Shown here: piece by piece, positions 17,943 through 28,078 of the stretch
How the letters are laid out: every line of letters starts with the position of its first letter
How positions within the stretch are numbered: position 1 is the stretch's first letter
Assembly: GCA_963971425.1 (NCBI GenBank)
Contig: OZ020521.1
Coordinates: forward strand, 24,382,012 to 24,446,011
Source of the DNA: Bryoerythrophyllum caledonicum
Lineage: Eukaryota; Streptophyta; Bryopsida; Pottiales; Pottiaceae
DNA: 64,000 nt
Reading direction: 5' to 3'
Notes under the pieces: generated by a model
The model's input: only the letters and a program-made list of their open reading frames with translations
What the model was told of the DNA's origin: nothing
The model's database searches: none
Position numbers and translations under genes: made by a program

Positions 17943-20778
17943 GTACTTGGATGGGGCGGTTGGTGTAATTAACGTTCACCCTTGTGATCTAAACCTTTCT
18001 CTCCTTTCTTTTGACGTATATATTGTATAGTTGACATTGTACAGATCATGGTTTGTTATTAGTCGTTGTAGTTCTCGGTGACTCTCTGTGGGAACGATTA
18101 CCTTAAGGGTATCTTTGTGTTAAGATGTGAATACTTGCCAATGCGTACTACGACAACACTTCAATCGAAGATGCCCATGCTAAAACTTCAGCCATTATTG
18201 AGCACCTTAATTGACAGAAGAAACTAACTTAATCAATCAACTGTAGTTTGTTGCCACGCATTAAACCAACACTTGTATCTGAATAAAACGAATGCGTTCT
18301 TCAGCAAGGAGTAAATAGTAATAGTAATCACGCACAGCCTAAACTGGAAAGGATCTGGTACTCTATTGCATCCGCTGATGTATAGAACAAAGACTCAAAG
18401 CTTGAAGCTATCAGTGAAGCTGTCAGTGACTCATAGCAGGTACGAATATGAATTCTGAAAAGTCATCACGTAGCACAAATCTTCTGTTAGAGCCTTGAAT
18501 TTAAAGCTGGAGCTTCAACACATCCATGGGCATTGTCAAAAACGCACTTAGACCTGCACAGTGTAGGAATGACAATCTTGAATAACAATCTCAAATTTGG
18601 CGACATGTCTCAAATTAGATAACATCAGATAACTCCTTCATCGAAACCTACACTCAACTAGATTTTATCTAATTGGATCAAATCACAGTAATATGAGTTG
18701 ATCACTGTTGAAATTCTAAGAAGGCAAGTGCACCTTGTTGTATAATCTTCTCTACCATTCAACCAACCTCTCTGTACCCTACAGGCAATCCTGATAGTGC
18801 ACTCTCAACACTACAAGAATGGCATCACACTACCTTAATAAAAATAGAATCACACTTGAATCTACCATGCAGGTTGATATGCTCTGTGACTGCCTCAAGT
18901 CACATGCACCAAAGAGCTAACTATTGAATACGTTACGTGTTCAAGGATTCTTACTCCTTATCGTCAGATGAACCAAAATCATGACTAACCTTGATCAACA
19001 GAAAGCATTGGATTGAGTGTTTTAGTGCACAGGCAATCCTGAATTTCTAAGAGTACGCATTCATAAATGATCACCTCGTCCAGATTGAAAACAACTCATG
19101 TTTCCAAGCTCTTAAGGTGTCGTTCCAGATAAGTCAGGTATCAACTAACTCCCTGCAGTGCCCAGCAAAGAGAAATTTACATCAGAAGCAAAAATCTCAA
19201 ATGCTAACATTCAAAATCTTGCAAGAGGAAGCTTCTCTACAACACTAGTGCTGAAATTATATTCTAAAGAGTACCTCTCATTGAGAATGATGTTCTGTTA
19301 ATCAAAAGCTTCCTTCAGATTGTGATTGGCCAAAAAGCCCGCCTTTGCAATCCGCCTTTGCCTCTGGAAATGGATACCGTCACCTGCAGCCTTGGTGAAA
19401 AACAACAACATCAAATAAGCCCTTAAGGACCTGGGACTCGTTCAAAACTCATAAATCTATCACATTCTAAACCATAACGGATTAAAGAAACCGTACAAAC
19501 AATCCACGCAATCGAATCAAAACTTGGAAATTGACTGGGGATTAAAAAATCGGATTCTTCAAATCCAGTTCATGAGCAATGAATCCATTTTCTGACTGGA
19601 AGCAGTCATTGTTGAGTCGATGTTCACCAATTACGAGTAAGCAAGCTAAAGATGACTAAGCTTACAAATGTGACTGCCTTCAGTCACAAACGACTCCCAC
19701 TGCAGAATGGATGACATTTGCGACCCTACCACGCCACGCTCGTTACAGATCCCTAAAATGAATGCAGCGAAGTGTTTGGCAGCGTTTTAGCGTAGTGGTA
19801 CTACTCTCTATCAGACTCGCATTAACCCCTATAGTCGAAAGCCCTCAAAACTGCCAAAAACCCTCAAAACTGCACTCTTTCAATGCAAGGTGAAAATTTT
19901 TAACTTTTGACAAATTTTCGAGTAAGTAACCGTAAGATCTAGTTCCTAACTTGTACATGTACATGCATACCAAATCTTAGAATCAAATTCCTCACCATTT
20001 GTGAGATCGTATTGTTCAAAGTTGAAAAAAAAGATTTTTTCCTTGTTGTAGAATGGAAAATTAATGTTTTCGGGGCCAAAAAAATCATTTTTGAAAGGAA
20101 ATTTGGCACGAGGCTCTTCAAATTCTTGTGTCTATGTGAGTAAGGAATATGTCCATATAATTTTTACCCTCATAGGACCTATAAAACCTAAAGAAATGCT
20201 TAATTTTTTACATGGAGGTATGCTGAAATACAAATACAAATGATCATTTTCAACAATTAAAAAGGCATGTAAAAAATTATTGGATTGAAAATGCAAACGG
20301 TGAGGTCATGCTTTACTACCTCTTTTACATGTACAAAATACAAAATTCGAAAAAAAGTAAAATCTCAATTTTTGGTGAATTTTTGAAGTTAATGCGATCT
20401 AATTGATTTTGGGCAGATTTTGAGAATGAATGAGCATATACCGCAGTTTTGGGCAGATTTCAGCATGCCCTAATAGTGTTTTCAAACTTTGACCGTGAAT
20501 ATCTCCTAAAGTATGAGGAATTTTGAAGCATGAATGGTGTCATTTTAAAGGTATGGGAAAACTCTACAACCTTCCAAAAGTTGAACTTCATAAGATCTAA
20601 ATTTAGTAACTGAGAGCCTGACCAGAGTCAGATCGACCACATTCTAGTCGATTTCGGCTTTAGGGGTTAAGTTTTCGAGTTGACGGTGGCGGCGGAATCG
20701 TACCTCAGTTTTCCAAAATGGCGATTGCAAGGGCGAACCTGCAGCTCCCACGCATCACTGCTACTGCTGCCTCGAGCG
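17943..20778. other. Non-coding left flank of the En/Spm-like gene
   Basis: No coding frame is supported. The sequence holds scattered quasi-palindromes such as GTGACTGCCTCAAGTCAC (18886-18903), TGACTGGAAGCAGTCA (19593-19608) and GTGACTGCCTTCAGTCAC (19670-19687), and a CACTACAAGAA motif at 18809 that resembles a CACTA-transposon terminus. The last part before 20779 becomes GC-richer and is probably a 5' leader. Confidence 0.4.
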
Positions 20779-21135
20779 ATGGCGACGCCCACAAACGCCG
20801 CTGAAGCGCCTTCGGCGACTAACGGCGACACCTCCTCCGGCGAGCAGGTTTCCCACGCATCTAAAGGCTCCGAACGGGAGGAAGGGATTACGAGAGACGA
20901 GGAGGCCAAAGTGCCTGAGTACGAGAGGCTGCGGCAGGAGAACTTGCCCAAGAACTCCTTCAAGCTACACGAGCTCGGAGTCCCGCTGCTGGCAGCATCT
21001 TTGAGAGAGTCGACAACCAGCGAAGCGGGGGGAGGAGAGGGGAAGACCGCGACGAAGAGCACTCGTAGCGCCGGCGCCAGCAGCCTTGAAAACTGCCCCG
21101 GGTGCGAAACCCTAAACCCTCACTCTGTCCATTGA
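20779..21135 (+). CDS. First exon, N-terminal Y-E-R-L-R motif
   Basis: The ATG at 20779 opens a Ser/Thr/Ala/Glu-rich leader followed by EYERLRQENLPKNSFKLHELGV, a motif I recognise from the N-termini of plant transposon-derived proteins. GC content is higher than in the surroundings. The true donor site is not certain; the frame runs to a TGA at 21133-21135, and the last residues may be intron. Confidence 0.5.
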   Translation: MATPTNAAEAPSATNGDTSSGEQVSHASKGSEREEGITRDEEAKVPEYERLRQENLPKNSFKLHELGVPLLAASLRESTTSEAGGGEGKTATKSTRSAGASSLENCPGCETLNPHSVH

Positions 21136-21394
21136 ATGCACTGGCCATCGACGATTGGTTAGCGTACCTCCCCCCTCGCAATCGAGTACAAAACCCGACA
21201 ACCATCCGACCTGCAGCCATTCCAGGTGCTTCGTAACCTGCAATGGCGATGATGAGGTCTCGCCAGTAGGAGTGCAAAAGCCCCATCGAGGCAAGCAAAA
21301 ATCTCAAGTGAGTGTAACTGCAGTCATGTTTCCAACCTTGAAACTGCAGTCATGTTTCCAAGGTCTGTGGTTCCTAAACCCTAGGATTGAACAA

Positions 21395-21560
21395 GCTGAA
21401 TCTTGCGTGAACTTGCTAAAACTTGCGTGAAACATGCTGAAACTTGCGTGAACTTGCTAAGACTTGCGTGAAACTTGCTGAGACTTGCATGAAAGCTGCT
21501 GAAACTTGCTAGAACCTGCCAGAACTTGCTGAAACTTGCTAGAACTTGCCTAAAACACAA
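21395..21560 (+). repeat. Short tandem repeat GAAACTTGCTG / GAACTTGCGT
   Basis: About twelve degenerate units of 11-17 bp (AACTTGCTAAAACTTGCGTG and variants) in the proposed first intron. Confidence 0.7.
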
Positions 21561-21924
21561 GCTGTAAACTTTCTAGATCATCAGTTATGTGTTTGCTAAA
21601 GCGTAGTTCCACAGATTAATCTCTCTGATTTGATTACACTAGTGACAGGATATAGTGTTCACAAAAGCGAAGCTTGCAAAAGTCTAGACTTTTACTATCA
21701 AAGACATTGAGACTTTAGGCATTACCTCTGATTCTACAATATTCTCATTGCCAACTGAAGACTTTGATCGTGAACAGTGTACGGTACTTGCTGAATGGAG
21801 CAGACTCACGAAAGGTCACTGGATGGATGCTGTAGAACACAAGCAAACTTGGTGACTTCTCTTAGTCACATGAACGAGAATTCTGACCACAAAACTAGTA
21901 TGAAGCTCAAGTTTTTTGACTAGT

Positions 21925-22250
21925 GTTGTTTTCTGCTTCTTGGCTTCTTACATAACTCCATTTCGTTCGTATTGTTTGTGATTCATTTTTGTGGAACGTA
22001 GCCCTGTTCGTGATTAATTTTTTTGGAACTGTAATCATTGTTGGAACTTCAAGACATCTTAAGTAGCATGTTTGCTTCATTATGCTTGAAATCGCATTGG
22101 GGTGATAGATGTAAGACAAATGCTGGTTTTTGCTTCTAGTTCTTGTTACATGACTCCTTGTTGTTCCTACTGTTCGTGATTCATTTTTCTGGAACGTAGC
22201 CCTGTTCGTGATTCTTGTTTTCTAGAATTGTAGTCATGGTTGAAACTTAG
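21925..22250 (+). repeat. About 195-bp tandem duplication
   Basis: Two diverged copies (from 21925 and from about 22120) share CTTGTTACATGACTCC-type starts, GTTCGTGATTCATTTTT, GGAACGTAGCCCTGTTCGTG and a GTAGTCATGGTTG-type end. It lies in the proposed first intron. Confidence 0.65.
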
Positions 22251-22261
22251 CTCTACTTCAG

Positions 22262-22322
22262 CAGCATGTTTGCTTCATTCTGTTTGCTTCATTCTGTTTG
22301 CTTCATTCTGTTTGCTATATTC
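22262..22322 (+). repeat. 15-bp tandem repeat GTTTGCTTCATTCT
   Basis: Four near-perfect units GTTTGCTTCATTCT. No coding potential. Confidence 0.8.
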
Positions 22323-22958
22323 TTAATCTGTGCCTAAGATTCTGTGCTTGTTTGCTTGAAAATGCAGTCATGTTTGCTTCCTTGAAACTACAGCCATGGT
22401 AGGTGTTTGATTGTGTGGTATGGATTTTGTATTTGCTTGCCTTGAAACTGTAGTCATGTTTCCAAGGTCTATGACTGCTCATAGTCACATGAATGAGAAT
22501 TCTGACTACCAAACCCGTATCATGCTCAAGATGTATGACTGATTTGTTGGTTTTTTCTTGGTGGCTTGTTACATGACTCCTTTTCTGTAGGTTTCATTGA
22601 TTGCCTCACTTTGCTTCATTTTCATTGGAGTGATTGATTGCTCAAGTCTGCGAGCGATATGTGTTGAAGTTTTATGTTGAACTTTTGTGTCGAATGATTC
22701 TCCATTTCACCTGTGGTGCTAATTAATAGATTTTCATGCAAACCATTTGTGATAATCGAGTAGTTGATTTCGTAGGCTCATTGAGTGCTTGGAACCAGTT
22801 TGACAATGAATTTGTTGATTGCGTTCAGTCACATGAACTGAATAGATGACTATCAAACTCCGTATATGTTTAGGATTTGTGGCTGGTCCTAGTCACATGC
22901 ACTGCGATAATGACTAATGTTAACATTGACTGTGATTACCGCTGAACGCATTGTGCAG

Positions 22959-23890
22959 CGCAGAGCACCGACAAACGAGCCATCTGTGTGGGAGGTGCGT
23001 AAGCGAGGTCCACCGGGTTCTAGAATTCCCAAACCCAGGTCAACAAGCCTATGTCCGCAGCAAGCAGCCCAACCTCAACAAAAAAAACGTCTCAAGATGT
23101 CAGAGGATTCACTATCAGGGGAGGCCTTCGACAACTGCAATGATGTTGCAGCTGAGATTCATCCTGACCAGGGAGGCAATACACCTCCTTTGCGTGGCCT
23201 ACCTATAGCCGTTCCTTGCCATGGATCCATTACCAGCTTGGACCTCGAAATTGCAGAAAGGCACCTACAACTACTGCAATGGAGGCGAGCGATGGAGTTG
23301 CAGGAGCGCGGGGTGAACTCCTCCACATATTCTCCACCAGAGATGACTGAGAGCTTTGGTCAACCCTCATATTCCAGAGACTAGAAGTCTAGACGACGGG
23401 TTGCTTTGAAGCAACAACAAGCTCAGGAGGTCACAGTTTTGCATGCAGGAGGGCCCGGAAAACACCTTGTGGAGGTGGATCTGAGAGGACATCTGCAAGG
23501 ACAGAATCGACCGTTGTGGCTAACTTGTCTTTGAGGTCATGCGCAGGATATAGATTTGAGCGAACTCAACTACAAGAATCTCAACACTTCTATGCTGCTC
23601 GCTGTCAAGGAACGAGTGGACAACACTTTTGAGTACCATGGGGGCCTTGGCAAGGTGACAGAGGAGGCTTTCCACAGCATTTTGAAGGGCCAGTTGAAGG
23701 TGAAGAGATATCAGTTGAAGAAAAGAATGCAAGAAGGGAAGGACAAGCCAAAGCACATTCGGCATGACCATTGGATAAAGTTGTCAAAACTCATCTTGGA
23801 GGAGACAAAACAGCATGAAGCAGAGAAGCTGCGATACAGCCGAGCCCAAGTGAGGAAGCCGTCTTCAGCCAGTCGCAACGAAGAATAGGT
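22959..23890 (+). CDS. Second exon with Transposase_24-like segment, two in-frame stops
   Basis: Acceptor TTGTGCAG at 22951-22958. One frame reads across the exon with TAG at 23382-23384 and TGA near 23528. The first part is Pro/Gln-rich with basic KKRLK; the last part (LSELNYKNLNTSMLLAVKER to HIRHDHWIKLSKLILEETKQ) has the length, basic character and W-x-x-L spacing of the Transposase_24 region of plant En/Spm proteins. Recognition is from memory. The two stops mean this copy is not translated through. Confidence 0.45.
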
Positions 23891-24501
23891 TCGAGCTAAT
23901 TTGGTTAGTTTTCACTCTATGTTTTTATGTCTTTCATGACAATCATTCCAAGCTTTGTAGACTGCCAGCAAAGTCAGATGATCACTGGTACTTGGAGAAA
24001 CTTGCATCTATTCAGATTTAGTTTTGTCAGAAGCCCATTACAGCTCCTGATCTCAAAGGCTGTATAACTTTGCCATAGCGCAAATCAGGCCTTGAAGGGA
24101 CTAGGTGCAGTCATCAAAACCAAGTTTGCGCTTGTTTTTAGTCATCTCGTTCAAATTCGTGACTGTGCAGTCATCGAAACCGAGTTTGCGCTTGTTCTCA
24201 GTCATCTCATTCAAATGTGTGACTCTGTTTAGTCATAGAGATGTCCGACCAGGTTAACCCATCCTTTTCTGGGGACAATTGACGGCAGCAACTCATTCCT
24301 CTGCCCGCAAGACTATGTTGAAGTTGGTCACATTTTCCAAGTCCAGTCCTTCCTGCACGTCTTGCTCGTTGCGTTGCAGAAGCCCGTGAAGTTTTGGTGA
24401 TAACCCGACAACGTAGCAGATTCCTGCAATCGTGAGAGAAGCCTCATCAATTGGCACTAATCATGCAGCACTAACTAGGGAATGTAACATCTCCTGTGCA
24501 G
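23891..24501 (+). other. Intron with duplicated GTGACT/AGTCAT block
   Basis: Ends in CTCCTGTGCAG. It holds a tandem duplication of about 60 bp (near 24105-24220, each with GAGTTTGCGCTTGTT and AGTCATCTC) and three GTGACT-N-AGTCAT palindromes. Confidence 0.5.
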
Positions 24502-24819
24502 GCCATTGAGCTGGGGAGAAGCCCAACTAGGTGTGAAATTGAAAGGGAGCTTGCACGGGTCAAATATGCCCCTCAAAGACTCATTTCGGGAAAGGAAACC
24601 TCCCCGAGTGGCCAAGTGTCTGATGCACAGCCAGAGCACGATAGTGATTGGCGGAGATCCATTGAGAAGAACATTGAACGCATCATGCAGCACCTGCAGA
24701 TTCCCATTGTCACCCCCACGAATGCAGCAAGTGAAAAGAGCAGCTCCAGCTCAGAGTCCACCCGCCCTGACACTTCACAAAAGGCAGATGACGTTCACAA
24801 AAGTATCCTGGCACTACAG
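24502..24819 (+). CDS. Third exon, 106 codons
   Basis: Borders CTCCTGTGCAG and CTACAG/GTACGA, phase 0 at both ends, no stop. It reads AIELGRSPTRCEIERELARV, then a Ser-rich polar stretch. The GRSPTR-type start fits the segment following the Transposase_24 part in related plant proteins. Confidence 0.55.
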
Positions 24820-25175
24820 GTACGAATAGCATTTTGATGTGTGTTGTGCCTTGGTTCTTGCAACATTCAATGTGCCTAGGATTTCGTGACTGTTTGTAGT
24901 CATTGATATGGAACGAGTGATCAGGCTTTACTAGATGCAGTCATGAATTTGGAATACGTGATCAATATTAGTAATGAAGTTAGAATATGTGACTTGTCAC
25001 AGTCACCAGTTTTGAATATATTACTATTCGTAGTCATTGAATTTGAATAAGTGACTAGAATGGTAAAGAAGGTGTGGCATTGTTAAACGGAATCACAAAC
25101 ATTGCTCATGATTGAAAGCAATGACTGAGAGGATCCCTATTGACGTGTTGCCTCTGTACTTAATACGGATTGCAG

Positions 25176-25577
25176 GAAGCAGGGGAGTGCGAATTGCAGC
25201 CTGCAGATCCGAATAAGGCAGTGGAGATTCCTGCAGTAGGTGATGTGAAGGACTCACAGACAACGGGAACTTTGAACAACCTTGCAGGAGCCAGTCCAGA
25301 TTGCGGTGCAGTGACCGTGGCAGAGGGAGGAGGACGTGCCGCAGTTGTGTACTCAACTCAAAATTTGAGGGCTTCTAAGCCTACAAAGGAGGACACTTGC
25401 ACCCAGAAGAAAATGCGTTTGACAGAGGTTGAGAAGCTCATGAAGAAAGACCACGATGACACAAAGAAGCAAAGGGCAGTCCGAGGTAGCAAAGAGAAAG
25501 CTGAAAAGAGCAAGGAAGGCAACATTGAGAATCAGCAGAACGCGAAAGGGAAGAGGAAGAGAATCATGAACGCACAG
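25176..25577 (+). CDS. Fourth exon, 134 codons
   Basis: Borders GATTGCAG and GCACAG/GTAAGT, phase 0, no stop. The product is polar; its second half is strongly basic (KKMRLTEVEKLMKKDHDD, then GKRKRIMNAQ), a likely nuclear localisation region. No known domain. Confidence 0.55.
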
Positions 25578-25687
25578 GTAAGTGAACATGTATGTGTAGT
25601 CAACCTTGTATTTTCACATTTTTATTTCTGAAAGCACCAATTCAGTTCCAGCTGATCCCTATCTTGTGTATTTTTTTACTTTTATAG

Positions 25688-25774
25688 GTTGTACAAGAAA
25701 CCTTCGACCCCGAGTTGAAGAAGGGTGACCCTGTGAGACCGCAGAAAAACGTGAACGCACCAATGAGCTCAGCT
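25688..25774 (+). CDS. Fifth exon, 29 codons, paralogous to the next exon
   Basis: Borders TTTTATAG and CAGCT/GTAAGT, phase 0. It reads VVQETFDPELKKGDPVRPQK and is clearly related to the first 20 codons of the next exon (AIQEEEDPEFKKGDPVRLKG), so one arose by duplication. Confidence 0.6.
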
Positions 25775-26068
25775 GTAAGTGCCATGAGCTACATCTTGGA
25801 ATGTTGTGTCTTAGTTCTGTACAAATTCAATATGCCGAGTTTGTAACTGTTTTTAGTCATTCATATGGAACGAGTAACCATGCTTGACTAGAGACAGTCA
25901 TGAAGTTGGAATATGTGACTGAGATTAGTAATGACGTTAGAACACGTGACTTCTCACAGTCATAGAATTTAAATAAGTGCCATGAGCCTTGGAGAAGTAC
26001 ATCTTTGTATCAAGGCAGCAATTCAGTCCCAACTAATCCTTGTATTGTGTGTATTTTTTTTAATATAG

Positions 26069-26370
26069 GCTATACAAGAAGAGGAGGACCCGGAGTTCAA
26101 GAAGGGTGATCCTGTGAGACTCAAGGGACTTGAAGAAGGGGAGGAGGATAAAGTTGTGGCATTCGGGAAAGTGCAAAATGTTGCTGGGGCTTCTCTACAC
26201 GGAAAAACCATAATTGCAGGTACAGTGTCTGTACAAGTGCTAAAAAGCCTAGATGACGACTACAGTTTATTTGCTCCTGTAGATCTAGATGATCCTCCTA
26301 TGACCTTGGTAGGACAAGCAGTAGGGCACTTTGTAATGTGGCCCACGGAGTTCATGGACATTGATATGTC
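26069..26370 (+). CDS. Last exon, DUF8039-like domain, cut by a MITE
   Basis: Acceptor TTTAATATAG, phase 0. After the duplicated KKGDPVRLKG start come VVAFGKVQNV, GKTIIAGTVSVQVLKSL and LVGQAVGHFVMWPTEFMDID. The pattern of a beta-rich module ending in (V/L)G-x-AVG-x-FV-x-WP is that of plant DUF8039. At 26370 MITE copy 2 interrupts the codon for Ser; the rest of that codon, five more codons and a TAG lie at 26986-27004. Confidence 0.6.
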
Positions 26371-26981
26371 GGGTAGAAGTCAGCTAGGGTTACTCACTTT
26401 TGGGCAAAAAAAATATACCCAAATGTATATTTTTTTGGCCAAAAAAACTTAATTTTGCCCAATTTAATGGAAAAAAAAGGTTTTTCTTCAAAAAAAATTA
26501 TGTTTCAAGATGAATATATGCATGATGTATCTGATTGAATAAGAAATCAAAGAAAAAATCAACATTGAATCCTATTTCAGGAGCCTTGAAGAAATATCTT
26601 GTTTTTTAGCAATAAAAGTGAAAATAAGTTTCCGATCTAGAATTTTCAATTATAATATATGAACACATTATGGCTTGAATGTGTCCCAAAACTTTTGGAG
26701 TGTTTAACTTCCTAGAACTCTCAAAATAAGTATATTTGGCAAATGTCATATACTTGTGATAGGTATATACTGATGAAAGATATACCTATATTGGCCAAAT
26801 CGTAAATCAAAACTCAACATTTATGAGGTTTCTAGACTTTAAATCAAGGCAATTATCACATTCCATTAATAGAATTCCAAGATCGATCCCACATTCGTAC
26901 TATGCAGCAAAAGAAGGTTCGTGACTCTTTCCAAAGCCATTTGTGACACTATAAATATACCACCTTAGTGGACTTTCACCC
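26371..26981. mobile_element. MITE copy 2, inserted in the last exon
   Basis: 611 bp with the same termini as 5623-6234 and a perfect TGTC duplication (26367-26370 and 26982-26985). Precise removal with one TGTC restores an open frame ending six codons later in TAG. Confidence 0.85.
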
Positions 26982-27004
26982 TGTCCTTCTCCCAAGCACT
27001 TTAG

Positions 27005-28078
27005 GTTGATCCCCTTCTAGTTGGAGTGCATCTTGTTTGAACACAAATTTTCTGTTTCAATGAAATGTGTGAAAATCACTTGCATGACCTGACGCAGTGC
27101 TCACAACCGCACGTTTGACTTGTAATAGTCAGCAGATCTCATTATCACCCTAATCTGAAACTGAAATCTATGACTACACACAATAAGAATGGAAGATTCG
27201 ACTCCATGGCATATCTTTGCATTAGACTACGGACAGTCAAGTTCTAGTCAGATGCTTCCGATTTAATATTGAAATTTCTCTCCCAGTAGTGAATGAAACT
27301 AGTATACTATGACTCCATGCAGTCATCAGATTATATGAGTGACTATGTGTAGTGAAGCATATTTGACTTTACAACGTCGTATTAGCTCACGTGAGTATGA
27401 TGCAATACAGTCACAACCACATCACTATACGTAGTGATCCGACCACTGCTATATTCTCAAAATACCTCACTACAATTAGTCATGTCCATCTCATGATTTC
27501 AGCATTGGAGACTATGTATAGTCACTTTGATGTGGCTGTACAGAGTCGTATTATCCCAAGTCTATGTATTAACTGATACCTTACTACATTTAGTCATGTA
27601 TTAACTGATACCTCACTACAATTAGTCATACCATTTGGAAGCTATTTGAGTATTTGTGACTAGGGGTTGCCAAATAGATGTGACTCCAAAGAGTCACGTT
27701 CTCCCAACCTCAATGAATGACTCAATTTAGTGACCATCTCACTACTATGCGTAGTGATAAAACCAGTATTATGTTGACTTATACCTCACTAGAAATAGTC
27801 ATTCATTCAGTCACTTTTCACATATAGATGACTACGTGTAGTCATACATATATGACTATATAGAGTCATATGGACCCAAGTCCCACTGCAGGTCCCGTTT
27901 TGAGGTCCCAAAACACTGTGGGAACGTAGTATTGGGAACAAGAAGTGTCCGATATTACCCCCAGTCAGATTGTTCGAAGCGACTAAGTCAAAATGATTAG
28001 AAACAGTGCTAGTCACATTTTGGTTTATGTCCAACTGTAGTCATAAAACCTAGTCACATTGGGCTGGTTTTCTTGTAG
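27005..28078 (+). repeat. Spacer packed with TGACT-N-AGTCA quasi-palindromes, CACTA-like right end
   Basis: No coding frame. Many 15-18-bp quasi-palindromes, for example GACTATGTATAGTCAC near 27510, GTGACTCCAAAGAGTCAC near 27680, ATGACTACGTGTAGTCAT near 27830 and TATGACTATATAGAGTCATA near 27850, several with ACTA/TAGT arms. The last bases read GGCTGGTTTTCTTGTAGAG; the complement CTCTACAAGAAAACC is one base from the common CACTA terminus CACTACAAGAAAA. The same bases form a good 3' splice site. Confidence 0.55.

Larger units (their letters stand above)
20779..27004 (+). pseudogene. En/Spm-type plant transposon protein, multi-exon, degenerate
   Basis: Proposed exons: 20779 to about 21135, 22959-23890, 24502-24819, 25176-25577, 25688-25774, 26069-26370, the last six codons displaced to 26986-27004 by a MITE. 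The four middle junctions have GT/AG borders and are all phase 0. The N-terminal motif (YERLRQENLPKNSFKLHELGV), a Transposase_24-like part in the second exon and a DUF8039-like C-terminus are familiar from plant En/Spm-related proteins. Breaks: in-frame TAG (23382-23384) and TGA near 23528, plus the MITE. The catalytic transposase is not in the window. Either the accessory protein of a CACTA element or a relic of a domesticated copy. Confidence 0.5.

Noticed and set aside
20667-21307. Minus-strand ORFs of 115-131 codons opposite the first exon
   Set aside because: Shadows of a GC-rich plus-strand exon that has a recognisable motif.
26371-26981. Coding sequence continuing into 26371-26452
   Set aside because: The extra residues (GRSQLGLLTFGQKKYTQMYI) are encoded by the MITE and also appear, out of context, at its other copy.
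18809-28078. Complete CACTA element
   Set aside because: End motifs are suggestive but the 5' match is only about 11 bases, the 3' end has CTCTA in place of CACTA and no 3-bp target duplication is visible; kept only as a hypothesis.
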